Shown here piece after piece: positions 1-12,185 of a stretch of 59,126 nt of DNA (position 1 is its first letter; every line of letters begins with the position of its first letter). Both the position numbers and the translations under genes were made by a program. Origin of the DNA: Aquisphaera insulae (lineage in GTDB: Bacteria > Planctomycetota > Planctomycetia > Isosphaerales > Isosphaeraceae); assembly GCF_011064615.1 (NCBI RefSeq), contig NZ_JAALJH010000060.1, positions 1 to 59,126 on the forward strand, in the 5' to 3' direction. A model generated the notes under the pieces. That model was not told where the DNA came from. It did not search any database and saw nothing but the letters and a program-made list of their open reading frames with translations.

Positions 1-140
1 ATTCGGGACCGGTGAGGGGATTGAGTCGGCCGCCACGACGGGGGGGCACTCGAAGCGGGCCGCCGGGTTGGGACACCGTGACGAGGGCGTGGAGGCGATG
101 CACGCGTTCCCCCGCGCGATCCGCCCGGGTCACGGGGTGA

Positions 141-215
141 TGCCGGGGGCGGCGGCTCGGCTACGACCCGGAAGCCCGCCGCAAGAACGCCAGCTACCTG
201 CCCTTCTGGGCGTAA
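141..215 (+). pseudogene. possible C-terminal remnant of an unidentified gene
   Basis: The frame ending at TAA 213-215 reads GYDPEARRKNASYLPFW before the stop, which looks like a real protein C-terminus. It is closed upstream by an in-frame TGA at 138-140. The sequence before that stop is open in another frame and reads EAMHAFPRAIRPGHG. This suggests a frameshifted remnant of a gene that extends left of the window. I do not recognise the family. The rest of 1-449 holds the direct repeat and promoter listed separately. Confidence 0.15.
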
Positions 216-229
216 GGATGGAGTCGAGA

Positions 230-248
230 TATTTGACGGCAATTTGAC
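230..248 (+). repeat. 19-bp direct repeat, copy 1
   Basis: TATTTGACGGCAATTTGAC matches 340-358 at 18 of 19 positions. The 91 bp between the copies are unusually AT-rich for this genome. Confidence 0.6.
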
Positions 249-339
249 TGGGAGACCTTCGGATCCGGCCAGGCCACCGAAGCAAATTCCGCAAATACAT
301 AAACGCAAACAATTTACGCCACAGAATTAGCAGGCCCGG

Positions 340-358
340 TATTTGACGTCAATTTGAC
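340..358 (+). repeat. 19-bp direct repeat, copy 2
   Basis: TATTTGACGTCAATTTGAC is the second copy and contains the palindrome TTGACGTCAA. It lies about 40 bp upstream of a TATAAT hexamer, so a regulator-binding role is possible. It could equally be a trace of a mobile element. Confidence 0.6.
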
Positions 359-399
359 GCCCGACGCCGAGAGGCGATCATCCGCGGGCCCCGCTCGGC

Positions 400-405
400 T
401 ATAAT
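400..405 (+). promoter_or_regulatory. candidate -10 box of the 519 gene
   Basis: A perfect TATAAT lies about 114 bp upstream of the preferred start at 519. No convincing -35 hexamer is visible at the usual spacing. Confidence 0.35.
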
Positions 406-518
406 GCCGGTGCCAGCCCCGGCGATCCAGGACCGCGGAGAGACGGCCCGTGCACCACGACGTAGCGCAGAGAGATGACGCCGGCGATCGACCGCGCCCG
501 AGATCACGAGCCCGCCGG

Positions 519-3725
<3,207 letters not shown>

Positions 3726-3751
3726 GAATATCCCCGATTAGCGAGGGGATT

Positions 3752-3862
3752 AGATTCCGCCTCTCCCCCTTACCAAGGGGGAGTTGGAGGGGGTGGTCGA
3801 TGCAAGCCGAGGCGATCGAATTAACCCCCCTGAATCCCCCCTTGGTAAGGGGGGAAGCGGAT
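3752..3862. repeat. fold-back element between paired genes
   Basis: Left arm (from about 3752: ATTCCGCCTCTCCCCCTTAC) and right arm (ending about 3862) are imperfect inverted copies. Each arm has its own hairpin core, CCCCCTTACCAAGGGGG in one and CCCCCCTTGGTAAGGGGGG in the other. The element fills most of the gap between the cytochrome and DUF1501 genes. It resembles dispersed MITE-like palindromes and could act as an RNA hairpin in the transcript. Confidence 0.6.
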
Positions 3863-3909
3863 TCCGGACATTGCCAGGGAGAAGCTCAATCGACGTGCGG
3901 AGCGACACA

Positions 3910-5403
3910 ATGAACTTCGATCCCCGCCAATCCCCCGACGACCCCCTGGCCGTCAACCGCCGCCACTTCTTCTCCCGGACGAGCCTGGGCGTTGGATCCG
4001 CCGCGCTCGCCAGCTTGATCGGTCGATCGGCGATGGCCGATGCGGATCCGGCCGCCGACGTCCCGCCGCGGACGGCCGTCGACCCGGCGTATCGCGGCGT
4101 GCTCGCGGCCCCGCACTTCGCCCCCAAGGCGAAGCGGGTCATTTATCTGTTCATGAGCGGCGGGCCGTCGCAGCTCGACCTGTTCGACTACAAGCCCCTG
4201 CTGAACACCCGGAACGGCCAGGACCTGCCGGACTCGGTCCGCCAGGGGCAGCGGCTGACGGGGATGTCCGGCAACCAGGCGACGCTGCCGCTCGCCGGCT
4301 CGATCTTCAAGTTCGCGAGGCGCGGGAGCTCCGGCGCCTGGGTGAGCGACCTGCTGCCGGAGACGGCGAAGGTGGCGGACGACCTCTGCTTCGTGCGGTC
4401 GCTCTACACCGAGGCGATCAACCACGACCCCGCGATCACCTTCTTCCAGACCGGCTCGCAGATCGCCGGCCGGCCGAGCATGGGCTCGTGGCTGAGCTAC
4501 GGGCTCGGCTCCGCGAATCAGAACCTGCCGACGTTCTGCGTCCTGATCAGCCAGCGGCCCGTCGATCAGCCGTTGTACTCGCGGCTCTGGGGCAACGGCT
4601 TCCTGCCCTCGATCCACCAGGGCGTCCAGTTCCGCGCGGGGGCCGAGCCCGTGCTCTACCTGGAGAACCCGCCGGGCGTCTCCGCGGCGGGCCGGCGGAA
4701 GATGCTCGATCGCCTCCGCGAGCTCCATCAGGCCGAGTACGACGCGATCCTCGACCCGGCCATCCAGGCCCGGATCGCCCAGTACGAGATGGCCTACCGG
4801 ATGCAGACCTCGGTCCCGGAGGTCACCAGCCTGGCCGGCGAGCCCGACGAGGTCTTCGAGCTCTACGGGCCGGACGCGCGCCGGCCCGGCACGTTCGCCG
4901 CCAACTGCCTGCTGGCCCGCCGCCTGGCGGAGCGCGACGTCCGGTTCATCCAGCTCTATCATCCCGGCTGGGACCACCACGGCGGCCTCCCCGCCGGCAT
5001 CCGCCAGCTCTGCAAGGAGACCGACCGCGGCTGCGCCGCGCTCGTCGCCGACCTGAAGCGCCGGGGGATGCTCGACGACACGCTCGTCCTCTGGGGGGGC
5101 GAGTTCGGCCGGACGAACTACAGCCAGGGCAAGCTGACCCCGACCGACTACGGCCGCGACCATCACCCCCGCTGCTTCACCGCCTGGGCCGCCGGCGGCG
5201 GCGTCAAACCGGGACTGGTGCACGGCGAGACCGACGACTTCGGCTACAACATCGCCGCCGACCCGGTCCACGTGCACGACTTCCATGCGACGATCCTCCA
5301 CCTGCTGGGCATCGACCACGAGCGGCTGACGTTCAAGCATCAGGGCCGCTACTACCGCCTGACGGACATCGCGGGCAAGGTCGTGAAGCCGATCCTGGCG
5401 TGA
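3910..5403 (+). CDS. DUF1501 domain-containing protein
   Basis: DUF1501 proteins are exported members related to the sulfatase/alkaline-phosphatase superfamily and are nearly always encoded beside a DUF1549/DUF1553 protein. The start at ATG 3910 gives a twin-arginine-type signal (NRRHFFSRTSLG followed by a hydrophobic stretch), so Tat export of a folded protein is likely. The conserved core is present: FMSGGPSQLDLFDYKP near residue 80, GEFGRTNYSQG and GRDHHP in the C-terminal half, and the final HATILHLLGIDH segment. The product is 497 aa, a full-length family member. It is probably cotranscribed with the preceding gene. The substrate is unknown. Confidence 0.9.
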   Translation: MNFDPRQSPDDPLAVNRRHFFSRTSLGVGSAALASLIGRSAMADADPAADVPPRTAVDPAYRGVLAAPHFAPKAKRVIYLFMSGGPSQLDLFDYKPLLNTRNGQDLPDSVRQGQRLTGMSGNQATLPLAGSIFKFARRGSSGAWVSDLLPETAKVADDLCFVRSLYTEAINHDPAITFFQTGSQIAGRPSMGSWLSYGLGSANQNLPTFCVLISQRPVDQPLYSRLWGNGFLPSIHQGVQFRAGAEPVLYLENPPGVSAAGRRKMLDRLRELHQAEYDAILDPAIQARIAQYEMAYRMQTSVPEVTSLAGEPDEVFELYGPDARRPGTFAANCLLARRLAERDVRFIQLYHPGWDHHGGLPAGIRQLCKETDRGCAALVADLKRRGMLDDTLVLWGGEFGRTNYSQGKLTPTDYGRDHHPRCFTAWAAGGGVKPGLVHGETDDFGYNIAADPVHVHDFHATILHLLGIDHERLTFKHQGRYYRLTDIAGKVVKPILA

Positions 5404-5443
5404 AGGCGGGGAGTGCCTCCGGCCATCCTGCGAAGGGGAACCC

Positions 5444-6352
5444 GTGCCGATCTCGATCGACCAGGTCATCGACCGCTTGCCCGCCTGGTCGGGCCGATCG
5501 CCCGTGGCGACGCCGCTCGTCGGGGGGCTGACCAACCAGATCCATCGCGTCGACGTCGATGACACCTCCTACGTGGTGCGGATCCCCGGCGAGGACACGC
5601 ACCTGCTGGCCATCGATCGCGGCAACGAGCTCCACAACACGCGGGCCGCGGCCGAGGCGGGGGTCTCGCCGCGGGTCGTGCATCACCTGCCCGACCTGGA
5701 CGTGCTGGTCCTGGAGTTCATCCCCGCCGAGACGCTGACCATCCCCGCGATGCGGCGCCCCGGGATGCCGGCGGAGCTCGCCGGCGTCCTGAAGCAGCTC
5801 CACGCGGGCCCTCGCTTCCGGGACGAGTTCGACATGTTCCGCCTGGCGAGGCGGTATCTTTCCATCTGCCAGGACCGGCGGATCCGGATCCCGGACGGCT
5901 ACCTCGACGGGCTGCCCCGGGTCGCCGAGATCGAGTCCGCCTTCGCCCGCCGGCCGGTGCCGACGGTCCCCTGCCACAACGACCTGCTGGCGGCGAACGT
6001 CCTGGACGACGGCCGTCGTCTCTGGCTGATCGACTTCGAGTACAGCGGCAACAACGACCCGACCTTCGACCTCGGCAACACCTGCCAGGAGCAGGAGTAC
6101 GACGAGCCCCGGATCGTCGAGATGTGCGCCGCGTACTTCGGCGAGGCGTTCCCCGACAAGCTCGCGCGGATGCGCCTGAACATGATCATGTCCGACGTCG
6201 GCTGGTCCCTCTGGGCCGCCATCCAGGCGGCGGTGTCCGCCATCGACTACGACTTCCGGGCCTGGGCCGAGGATCGATGGGCCCGCGCCCGGTCGGCGAT
6301 GGAGTCGGCCGATTTCTCGAGGTGGCTCCGCGACGTCGGGTCCTCGCCATGA
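5444..6352 (+). CDS. APH/choline-kinase-like phosphotransferase
   Basis: Kinase-fold phosphotransferase of the aminoglycoside/choline kinase superfamily, cytoplasmic, 302 aa. The glycine-rich start of the ATP site is LVGGLTNQIHRV. The catalytic loop is CHNDLLAANVL with the expected HxDxxxxN pattern, and the metal-binding Asp is in WLIDFEYSG. The pattern resembles choline/ethanolamine kinases, but the substrate cannot be read from sequence. The start is GTG at 5444, preceded by AAGGGGA. Its TGA overlaps the ATG of the next gene (ATGA, 6349-6352), indicating translational coupling with the glycosylase gene. Confidence 0.8.
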   Translation: MPISIDQVIDRLPAWSGRSPVATPLVGGLTNQIHRVDVDDTSYVVRIPGEDTHLLAIDRGNELHNTRAAAEAGVSPRVVHHLPDLDVLVLEFIPAETLTIPAMRRPGMPAELAGVLKQLHAGPRFRDEFDMFRLARRYLSICQDRRIRIPDGYLDGLPRVAEIESAFARRPVPTVPCHNDLLAANVLDDGRRLWLIDFEYSGNNDPTFDLGNTCQEQEYDEPRIVEMCAAYFGEAFPDKLARMRLNMIMSDVGWSLWAAIQAAVSAIDYDFRAWAEDRWARARSAMESADFSRWLRDVGSSP

Positions 6353-6981
6353 AGGGAGCATCGAGGATGCCCGTCACGCCGAGCGGGGCGTCGCCGAGCC
6401 GGAGGCCGACCCGAGAGGAAGTCGCCGCGGCGCACGGCGACTTGCTGCCCGACCTGATCGCGCCGGGCCTGAAGGTCCTGTTCTGCGGGATCAATCCCAG
6501 CCTCTATTCGGCCGCGGTGGGTCACCACTTCGCCCGGCCGGGCAACCGATTCTGGCCGGCCCTCCACGCGGCCGGATTCACGGACCGGCGGCTACGTCCC
6601 GAGGAACAGCGCCTTCTCCTGGACCGGGGCCTGGGGATCACCAATCTCGCGGGCCGGGCGACCGCCGCGGCCGACGAGCTGACGACCGACGAGCTGATCT
6701 CGGGAGCCGGGCAGCTCGAGGCGAAGGTCCGGCTGTACCGCCCGGCGTTCGTGGCGGTGCTGGGCGTGACGGCCTACCGGTCGGCGCTCGGCCGCCGGCA
6801 GGCGACCCCGGGCCGGCAGGCGGATCGGCTCGCGGAGGCGTGCCTCTGGGTGCTGCCCAACCCCAGCGGCCTGAACGCCCACTATCAGCTCCCGGACCTG
6901 GCCCGTTCGTTCGCCGAGCTGCGTCGAGCGGTCGGCTTGCCGGACGCCCGTCAGGATGGTCCCGATCCACCCGCAGGCTGA
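6349..6981 (+). CDS. mug: G/U mismatch-specific DNA glycosylase (Mug family)
   Basis: Base-excision repair enzyme removing uracil or related bases from G:U or G:T mispairs. Motif 1, GINPSLYSAAVGHHFARPGN (from residue 48), carries the Mug-type catalytic Asn. Motif 2, NPSG-LN (from residue 171), is the conserved DNA-intercalation loop. Length is 210 aa, slightly longer than E. coli Mug because of a ~25-residue polar N-terminus. ATG 6349 overlaps the upstream stop; ATG 6367 is an alternative. The coupling to a phosphotransferase gene does not point to a shared pathway. Confidence 0.85.
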   Translation: MKGASRMPVTPSGASPSRRPTREEVAAAHGDLLPDLIAPGLKVLFCGINPSLYSAAVGHHFARPGNRFWPALHAAGFTDRRLRPEEQRLLLDRGLGITNLAGRATAAADELTTDELISGAGQLEAKVRLYRPAFVAVLGVTAYRSALGRRQATPGRQADRLAEACLWVLPNPSGLNAHYQLPDLARSFAELRRAVGLPDARQDGPDPPAG

Positions 6982-7029
6982 GACCGGGCCGGCCGGCTCC
7001 GTCGGTTCTCCGCGAGGCTCCCGTCCGCC

Positions 7030-7449
7030 TCAGGCCAGGCCCGTTCCCAGGCCGCGAAGGATCTCCGGGATGTTGGAGACCTGCCAGCCTTCGCGCATCT
7101 TGCCGTCGACGGCGCGGATCCAGGTCATGCCGCGGAAGCAGCAGTCCGTGTTCGAAGGGGCCATGCCCAGGCCGTCGCCGGTGTGGCAGCCGGTGGCCGT
7201 CCAGCGGAAGGCGACCTCCTGGTCGCTGGCGAGGACCGCCTCGACCTCGATCTTCAGGTCGGGGAAGGCGGCCAGGAACGGCGTGTGCATCTTGGCCCGG
7301 AACTCGTCCGGCCCGCGCATCACGCCGAGGTCCCCGTGGAGCACGCTCTCCTCGTCCAGGAACTCCTCGATCGCCTCCGACCGCCGACGCTCCCAGACCT
7401 CCTCGAACCAGCGTCGGACCAGGGCGACATTCTCATCCGCCAGCGCCAT
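7030..7449 (-). CDS. SnoaL/NTF2-like ester cyclase family protein
   Basis: Small cytoplasmic alpha+beta barrel protein of 139 aa with the typical NTF2/SnoaL layout. An N-terminal helix (ENVALVRRWFEEVWE) is followed by acidic and hydrophobic strands with AFPDLKIEVEAVLASDQEVAFRW-like spacing, and the final strand contains WQVSN. The start at ATG 7449 is chosen because GGAGGATC lies just upstream on the reverse strand; upstream in-frame codons would add non-conserved residues. The gene is convergent with mug. SnoaL-like proteins range from polyketide cyclases to steroid isomerase-like proteins, so no substrate can be given. Confidence 0.75.
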   Translation of the reverse strand: MALADENVALVRRWFEEVWERRRSEAIEEFLDEESVLHGDLGVMRGPDEFRAKMHTPFLAAFPDLKIEVEAVLASDQEVAFRWTATGCHTGDGLGMAPSNTDCCFRGMTWIRAVDGKMREGWQVSNIPEILRGLGTGLA

Positions 7450-7742
7450 GGGCGAGATCCTCCGGGAGTTGAGATGGGAAAGGACCGGCCTGCCGCATTT
7501 CCGGGCCAAGGACCGAGAGTCCACGCTAGCCGCCGGGGTGCACGGAGTCGATGGAAATCCACCGAAGATGGCCTCCCGGGCCCGCCCGGTCACCCGACGG
7601 AGCCGGCTCCCACGGGTTTCCGTCCGTGAACGATCCGGGGCGTTCGGCGCTCATCCGGGGACCGCGTTCTGCTTCCCCGCCTTTCCCGACGCGCGTATGA
7701 TAGCGTGGCGAAGAGACCACCCATGAAGAGAGATCTCCACCG

Positions 7743-8648
7743 ATGAGCGAGACATCCCCGGCGCCGGCTTCTTCCTCCACTCCCGCCTCGGCCCCCGCGT
7801 CTCCCCACGTGATCGACGTGACCACGGCGACGTTCGAGGGCGAGGTGCTCGAGCGGTCGATGGTGGTGCCGGTGGTGATCGACTTCTGGGCGGAGTGGTG
7901 CGGGCCCTGCCTCGCGCTGACGCCCGTGCTCAAGAAGCTGGCGCGCGAGTATCAGGGGAAGTTCATCCTGGCGAAGGTGGACATCGACGCCAATCCGGAG
8001 GTGGCCCAGAGCTTCGGCGTGCGGTCGATCCCGGCCGTCTACGGGGTCCGCGACGGGCAGGTGCTCGACGGCTTCGTCGGCGTCCAGCCGGAGAAGGTCA
8101 TCCGCGAATGGCTCGGTCGGCTGCTCCCCTCCGAGGCTGAGAACCTGGCCGTCGAGGCGGCCGGGCTGGAGGAGGTCGACCCGGTTGCCGCCGCCGAGAA
8201 GTACGAGAAGGTGCTGACGCTCGACCCGGAATCCTCCGAGGCCGCCATCGGCCTGGCCCGCATCGACCTGGCGGCCGGGCGCATGGACGAGGCCGCCGGG
8301 CGGATCGCGACCCTCGAGAGGCGCGGATACCTCGAGCCCGAGGCCGAGCGGCTCAAGGCGGAGCTCGCCCTCCGCGGCCAGGCGAAGTCCACGGGGGGGG
8401 TCGAGGCCGCCCGCGCGGCGCTCGCGGAGAAGCCCGACGACCTGGAGCTCAAGTTCGCCCTGGCCGAGGCCCTCGCCGCCGCCGGACAGTACGAGGACGC
8501 CCTGGCCCTCTGCCTCGAGCTGGTCGAGCGCGACCGCCGGGGCGTCGGCGAGCGTGCCAGGCAGACGATGATCTCCATCTTCCAGCTCCTCCCCACCGGC
8601 GATCCCCGGACCATCGAGTATCAGCGTCAGCTCTCGCTCGTCCTCTAG
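7743..8648 (+). CDS. thioredoxin-TPR protein, CnoX/YbbN-like
   Basis: A thioredoxin domain (about residues 22-127) with an intact WCGPC active site (Cys53, Cys56) and the cis-Pro segment SIPAV is followed by a helical TPR-like region (about 130-301). This is the architecture of the chaperedoxin CnoX/YbbN, which binds unfolded proteins and protects them from oxidation. E. coli CnoX lacks a CxxC; here the redox pair is present, as in many other bacteria, so reductase activity is plausible. A Pro/Ser/Ala-rich tail of ~20 residues precedes the domain. A TATGAT sequence about 47 bp upstream may be a -10 box. Length 301 aa. Confidence 0.85.
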   Translation: MSETSPAPASSSTPASAPASPHVIDVTTATFEGEVLERSMVVPVVIDFWAEWCGPCLALTPVLKKLAREYQGKFILAKVDIDANPEVAQSFGVRSIPAVYGVRDGQVLDGFVGVQPEKVIREWLGRLLPSEAENLAVEAAGLEEVDPVAAAEKYEKVLTLDPESSEAAIGLARIDLAAGRMDEAAGRIATLERRGYLEPEAERLKAELALRGQAKSTGGVEAARAALAEKPDDLELKFALAEALAAAGQYEDALALCLELVERDRRGVGERARQTMISIFQLLPTGDPRTIEYQRQLSLVL

Positions 8649-8670
8649 GATCGGCCCGTCCCCGTCCGGG

Positions 8671-8694
8671 CGGACGGTCGGACGGACGGACGGA
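8671..8694 (+). repeat. short GGAC tandem repeat
   Basis: A simple tandem of CGGACGGTCGGACGGACGG type in the gap between the thioredoxin and phosphatase genes. It may vary by slippage; no function is apparent. Confidence 0.6.
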
Positions 8695-8824
8695 AACTCT
8701 GTCCGGCCAACGGCTTGGCGTACGCGGCCCTTCTCCCCTCGACGGCCCTCGTAGAATGGCAGGAGTACGACGCGCGGCGCCTTCGCCCGTGTTGATCCCA
8801 TCGACCCGAGAGAGCAGAGCATCC

Positions 8825-10168
8825 ATGTCCGGCACCACAATCCTCGGAGCCGACGAGCTCGATCCCGCGGCGCGGGCCCAGGTGGACCGGATCGCCACCG
8901 GCGACTGGCAGACCCGGCTGGCGGCGATCACCGAGATGATGCGCGAGATGAGCCTGCAGGAAGACCCCCAGGACATGGTCCGCGATTATGGCTCGCGGAT
9001 CCGTGCCATGCTGCCTTCCGACGCCTGGATCTCGATCAGCCGCCGCGGGCTGGAATCCCCGAAATATCGGATCACGCGGTCGAGCAACTGGTCGGAGGTC
9101 GTCAATCCCTGGAAGGAGAAGGACAGGCTCCCCGTCCTGGAGGGAGGGCTGCTCGGCGACCTGATCTACGGCAACGAGCCGAGGATCATCAACGACGCCG
9201 ACGGGCTGATCTCGCCCGAGGACCCGGCCTTCGAGTACCTGGAGGGGGTCCGCTCGCTGATGGCGATGCCCCACTTCCACAAGGGGGACGGCCTGAACAT
9301 GGTGGTCACGATGAGCCACCGGCCGAACGCGTACGACCCCGAGATGTTCCCGGACCGATTCTGGATCAGCAGCCTCTTCGGCCGCGCGACCCAGACCCTG
9401 GTCCTCTCGAACGAGCTGAAGGAGGCCTACGAGGTCGTCGACCGCGAGCTGAAGGTCGTGGCCGACATCCAGCGATCGCTCCTGCCCCAGGTCCTGCCCA
9501 AGATCCCCGGCCTGGACCTGGCGGCCTCCTACCAGACCTCGCAGTGGGCCGGCGGCGACTACTACGACTTCTTCGAGCTCCCCGACGGCCGCTGGGGATT
9601 CCTGATCGCGGACGTCAGCGGGCATGGCACCCCTGCGGCCGTGATGATGGCCATCCTCCACAGCCTGGCCCACGGCGTCCCGGGGCATCCCGAGCCCCCC
9701 TCGGCCCTGCTCGAGCACGTCAACAAGCGGCTCTCCGCCCGCTACACGACCAGCAACGAGGTCTTCGTCACCGCGTTCTACGGCATCTACGACCCCGTGA
9801 CCCGGGTCTTCTCGTATAGCTGCGCCGGCCACAACCCGCCGCAGCTCAAGCGATGCTCGCAGGGCGTGGTGGACACCCTGGAGGAAGTCGGCGGGCCGCC
9901 GCTCGGGGTCTTCGAGGACCTGACCTACGACCGCGCCGAGGTCACCCTCCACCGGGGTGACGTCCTGGTCCTCTACACCGACGGCATCACCGAGGCCATG
10001 AACGCCCAGAGCGAGCAGTTCGGCCTGGCCCAGCTCAACGGCGTCCTCGCCCGCTGCCACCTGGACGCGACCGGCATCCGCGACGCCATCCTGGAGGAGC
10101 TCGCGAAGTTCACCGGCTGCACCCCGGCGCACGACGACCGGACGCTGCTGGTGGCCAAGGTGCTCTGA
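8825..10168 (+). CDS. GAF domain PP2C-type phosphatase (SpoIIE/RsbU family)
   Basis: Predicted serine phosphatase of the partner-switching type. An N-terminal helical region is followed by a GAF-like sensor (about residues 40-190). The linker carries the RsbU-type helix DRELKVVADIQRSLLP. The PP2C/SpoIIE domain (about 220-447) has metal-binding motifs GGDYYDFFEL, IADVSGHGTPAA and the closing YTDGITEAM. Such enzymes dephosphorylate an anti-sigma-factor antagonist in response to a signal. No antagonist or anti-sigma kinase gene is adjacent. The start at ATG 8825 is preferred over 8756 because the extra residues are not family-like. Length 447 aa. Confidence 0.85.
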   Translation: MSGTTILGADELDPAARAQVDRIATGDWQTRLAAITEMMREMSLQEDPQDMVRDYGSRIRAMLPSDAWISISRRGLESPKYRITRSSNWSEVVNPWKEKDRLPVLEGGLLGDLIYGNEPRIINDADGLISPEDPAFEYLEGVRSLMAMPHFHKGDGLNMVVTMSHRPNAYDPEMFPDRFWISSLFGRATQTLVLSNELKEAYEVVDRELKVVADIQRSLLPQVLPKIPGLDLAASYQTSQWAGGDYYDFFELPDGRWGFLIADVSGHGTPAAVMMAILHSLAHGVPGHPEPPSALLEHVNKRLSARYTTSNEVFVTAFYGIYDPVTRVFSYSCAGHNPPQLKRCSQGVVDTLEEVGGPPLGVFEDLTYDRAEVTLHRGDVLVLYTDGITEAMNAQSEQFGLAQLNGVLARCHLDATGIRDAILEELAKFTGCTPAHDDRTLLVAKVL

Positions 10169-10192
10169 GGCCACCTGTCAAGGAATGCTCGA

Positions 10193-10888
10193 ATGATCCA
10201 GCCCTACGCCGATCCGACCGCCGCGACGATCAAGATCGCCCCGTCCATCCTCTCCGCGGACGCCGCCCGCCTGGGCGAGCAGGTGGCCGAGGCCGAGCAC
10301 GCCGGGGCGGACCGGATCCACGTCGACGTGATGGACGGCCACTTCGTGCCGAATCTCACGTTCGGCCCCGGGATCGTGAAGTGGCTCCGCCCCGTCACCC
10401 GGCTGCCGCTGGAGGTCCACCTGATGGTCGAGCGGCCCGACGACCTCCTCGACGCCTTCGCCGAGGCCGGCGCCGACACCCTGATCGTCCACGTCGAGGG
10501 CGCGGTCCACCTGAACCGGACCGTGCAGCGGATCAAGTCCCTGGGCAAGAAGGCCGGCGTCGCGATCAACCCGGCCACGCCGCCCGTGATGCTCGAGGAG
10601 ATCCTCCCCGACCTGGACCTCGTCCTGGCGATGACCGTCAACCCCGGCTTCGGCGGCCAGTCCTTCCTCCACGGCACCCTCCCCAAGATCCGGAAGATCC
10701 GCTCCCTGATCGACGCCCTCGGCTCAGCCTGCGACCTCGAAGTCGACGGCGGCATCGACCCGGAGACGGCCCCGCTGGTCGTCGCCGCCGGTGCGCGGGT
10801 GCTGGTCGCGGGGACGTCGATCTACGGATCGAGCGAGGGTGTGGCCGGGGCGATCCGGAGGTTGAACGTGAGGGCCGAGCCGGCCTGA
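10193..10888 (+). CDS. rpe: ribulose-phosphate 3-epimerase
   Basis: Interconverts D-ribulose 5-phosphate and D-xylulose 5-phosphate in the pentose phosphate and Calvin-type pathways; cytoplasmic (beta/alpha)8 barrel. Signature motifs are complete: IAPSILSAD near the N-terminus, HVDVMDGHFVPNLTFGP with the catalytic Asp and metal His, HLMVERPD, the MTVNPGFGGQ phosphate region, and EVDGGIDPETAP with the second catalytic Asp. Length is 231 aa, normal. AAGGAA lies ahead of ATG 10193. It is convergent with the giant surface-protein gene. Confidence 0.95.
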   Translation: MIQPYADPTAATIKIAPSILSADAARLGEQVAEAEHAGADRIHVDVMDGHFVPNLTFGPGIVKWLRPVTRLPLEVHLMVERPDDLLDAFAEAGADTLIVHVEGAVHLNRTVQRIKSLGKKAGVAINPATPPVMLEEILPDLDLVLAMTVNPGFGGQSFLHGTLPKIRKIRSLIDALGSACDLEVDGGIDPETAPLVVAAGARVLVAGTSIYGSSEGVAGAIRRLNVRAEPA

Positions 10889-10892
10889 TTTC

Positions 10893-10939
10893 ACCGCGGG
10901 CCGGGGCTCGAGCACGGGAGCGATACCGATTCCCGCGGT
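10893..10939. terminator. possible bidirectional hairpin between convergent genes
   Basis: Perfect 8-bp inverted repeat ACCGCGGG (10893-10900) and CCCGCGGT (10932-10939) in the 54-bp gap between rpe and the giant gene. The loop is long (31 nt) and there is no T-run, so termination is only a suggestion. Confidence 0.3.
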
Positions 10940-10942
10940 AAC

Positions 10943-12185
10943 TCAGAATGGCCACCATTGAGCTTTCCACGGGACTAACGTGTAATCGCCGCCTTCACCG
11001 AACGCCGCATAGTCGGCCAATCGGTTGCTCGCTCCGGTTGCCTTGTCGATTGCCCTTCCCAATGAATAGCCGCCGGAAAAGGCCTTCCCCACAGGCCCCA
11101 AGTAACCGGTAAGATTCGCGGCCAAGTCCGCAGCGCTCTGAATCTTGTCCTCAAGCTGGGAGCAATCCGATGTCAAGACGTCGTAGAAACTGTAGGCCTT
11201 GAAGGCGGTCTCCAAGTATCCAGAAGCCTTCAGGATCTTTGAATCGGCTATCCGATAGAGTCGAGACTGGTCGATCACACGGCTTTTCTGCCATGCTTGA
11301 AGATACATTCTTTCCAATGTTCGTTGCGAAGCTAGATCCCCAAGGTAGTGAATCCTCCCCACATTTAATTCGTGCAATTGGTATACTGATCTATAATCTA
11401 GCATTGCAGAGTAACCCTTATATAAAGTCAGGAAGAGCTTCGACGATTTGTACGCGACCCAAGCATTGGCGGTGGCGCCAGACTCGCCCGTAGGGTCGAT
11501 CATTGTCAGCGGAGAGTTGTATACATACCGATAGAGGTTTGCGTCGCCAGCCCTCAGCCCAACCGGATCTTCCCCGACGAACCGTCCGGCCTTGGGGTCA
11601 TAGTATCGCGCCCGGTAGTAATACAGGGATGTCTCCGGGTCGTACTCACGTCCAGTGAGTAGGTGACGACTGCGTACGGACGAACCTGTTTGATCCAGTA
11701 TCGTTCCAAATGAATCGTACTCGACATGATTGCTCGAAGTGGATGAGTTCCAGACGTCATGAATGGTGCCCAGGTGGTCGGTCAGCGTCCAGCCCACGTT
11801 GCCCGAGGATTCCTGAGCAAGAGTCTGGTCGACGCCCGATCCGTATAGGTAGCGTTGATCCACTATTCCCGTGCTCGGCCCCGCTCCATCGTTGTCCATG
11901 AAATCTAGGAGCACATCTCCTCGGTCATAGTGAAAATATGTGATGTTTTTCGTTTCCACGCCAGCCCCGTCCAAATCAACCGACTTCACGATCCGGCGAT
12001 CAAAGGCGTCGTATTCAAATCTGACTTGCTGGGTGATGATTCCTCCAGTAGAAAAGTCCGTCACCATGACCAGGCGATTTCTGAAATCCCAAGTGAACTC
12101 CCGGTAATCCCCCGTGGCCATCTCAGTGCGGCGTACCATGTTCCCTTCGTCATCGTACACATAGTCGTACGTGCCGTCGGAGAGT
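10943..12185. other. low-GC segment encoding the RHS C-terminus
   Basis: From about 12185 leftwards base composition drops visibly (for example AATTGGTATACTGATC at 11379 and TTATATAAAGTC near 11420), whereas DNA to the right is very GC-rich with GNC-biased codons. The segment covers roughly residues 3755-4167: the end of the YD repeats, the RHS core and the tip. This is the usual picture for exchange of RHS C-termini by recombination. Confidence 0.7.
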
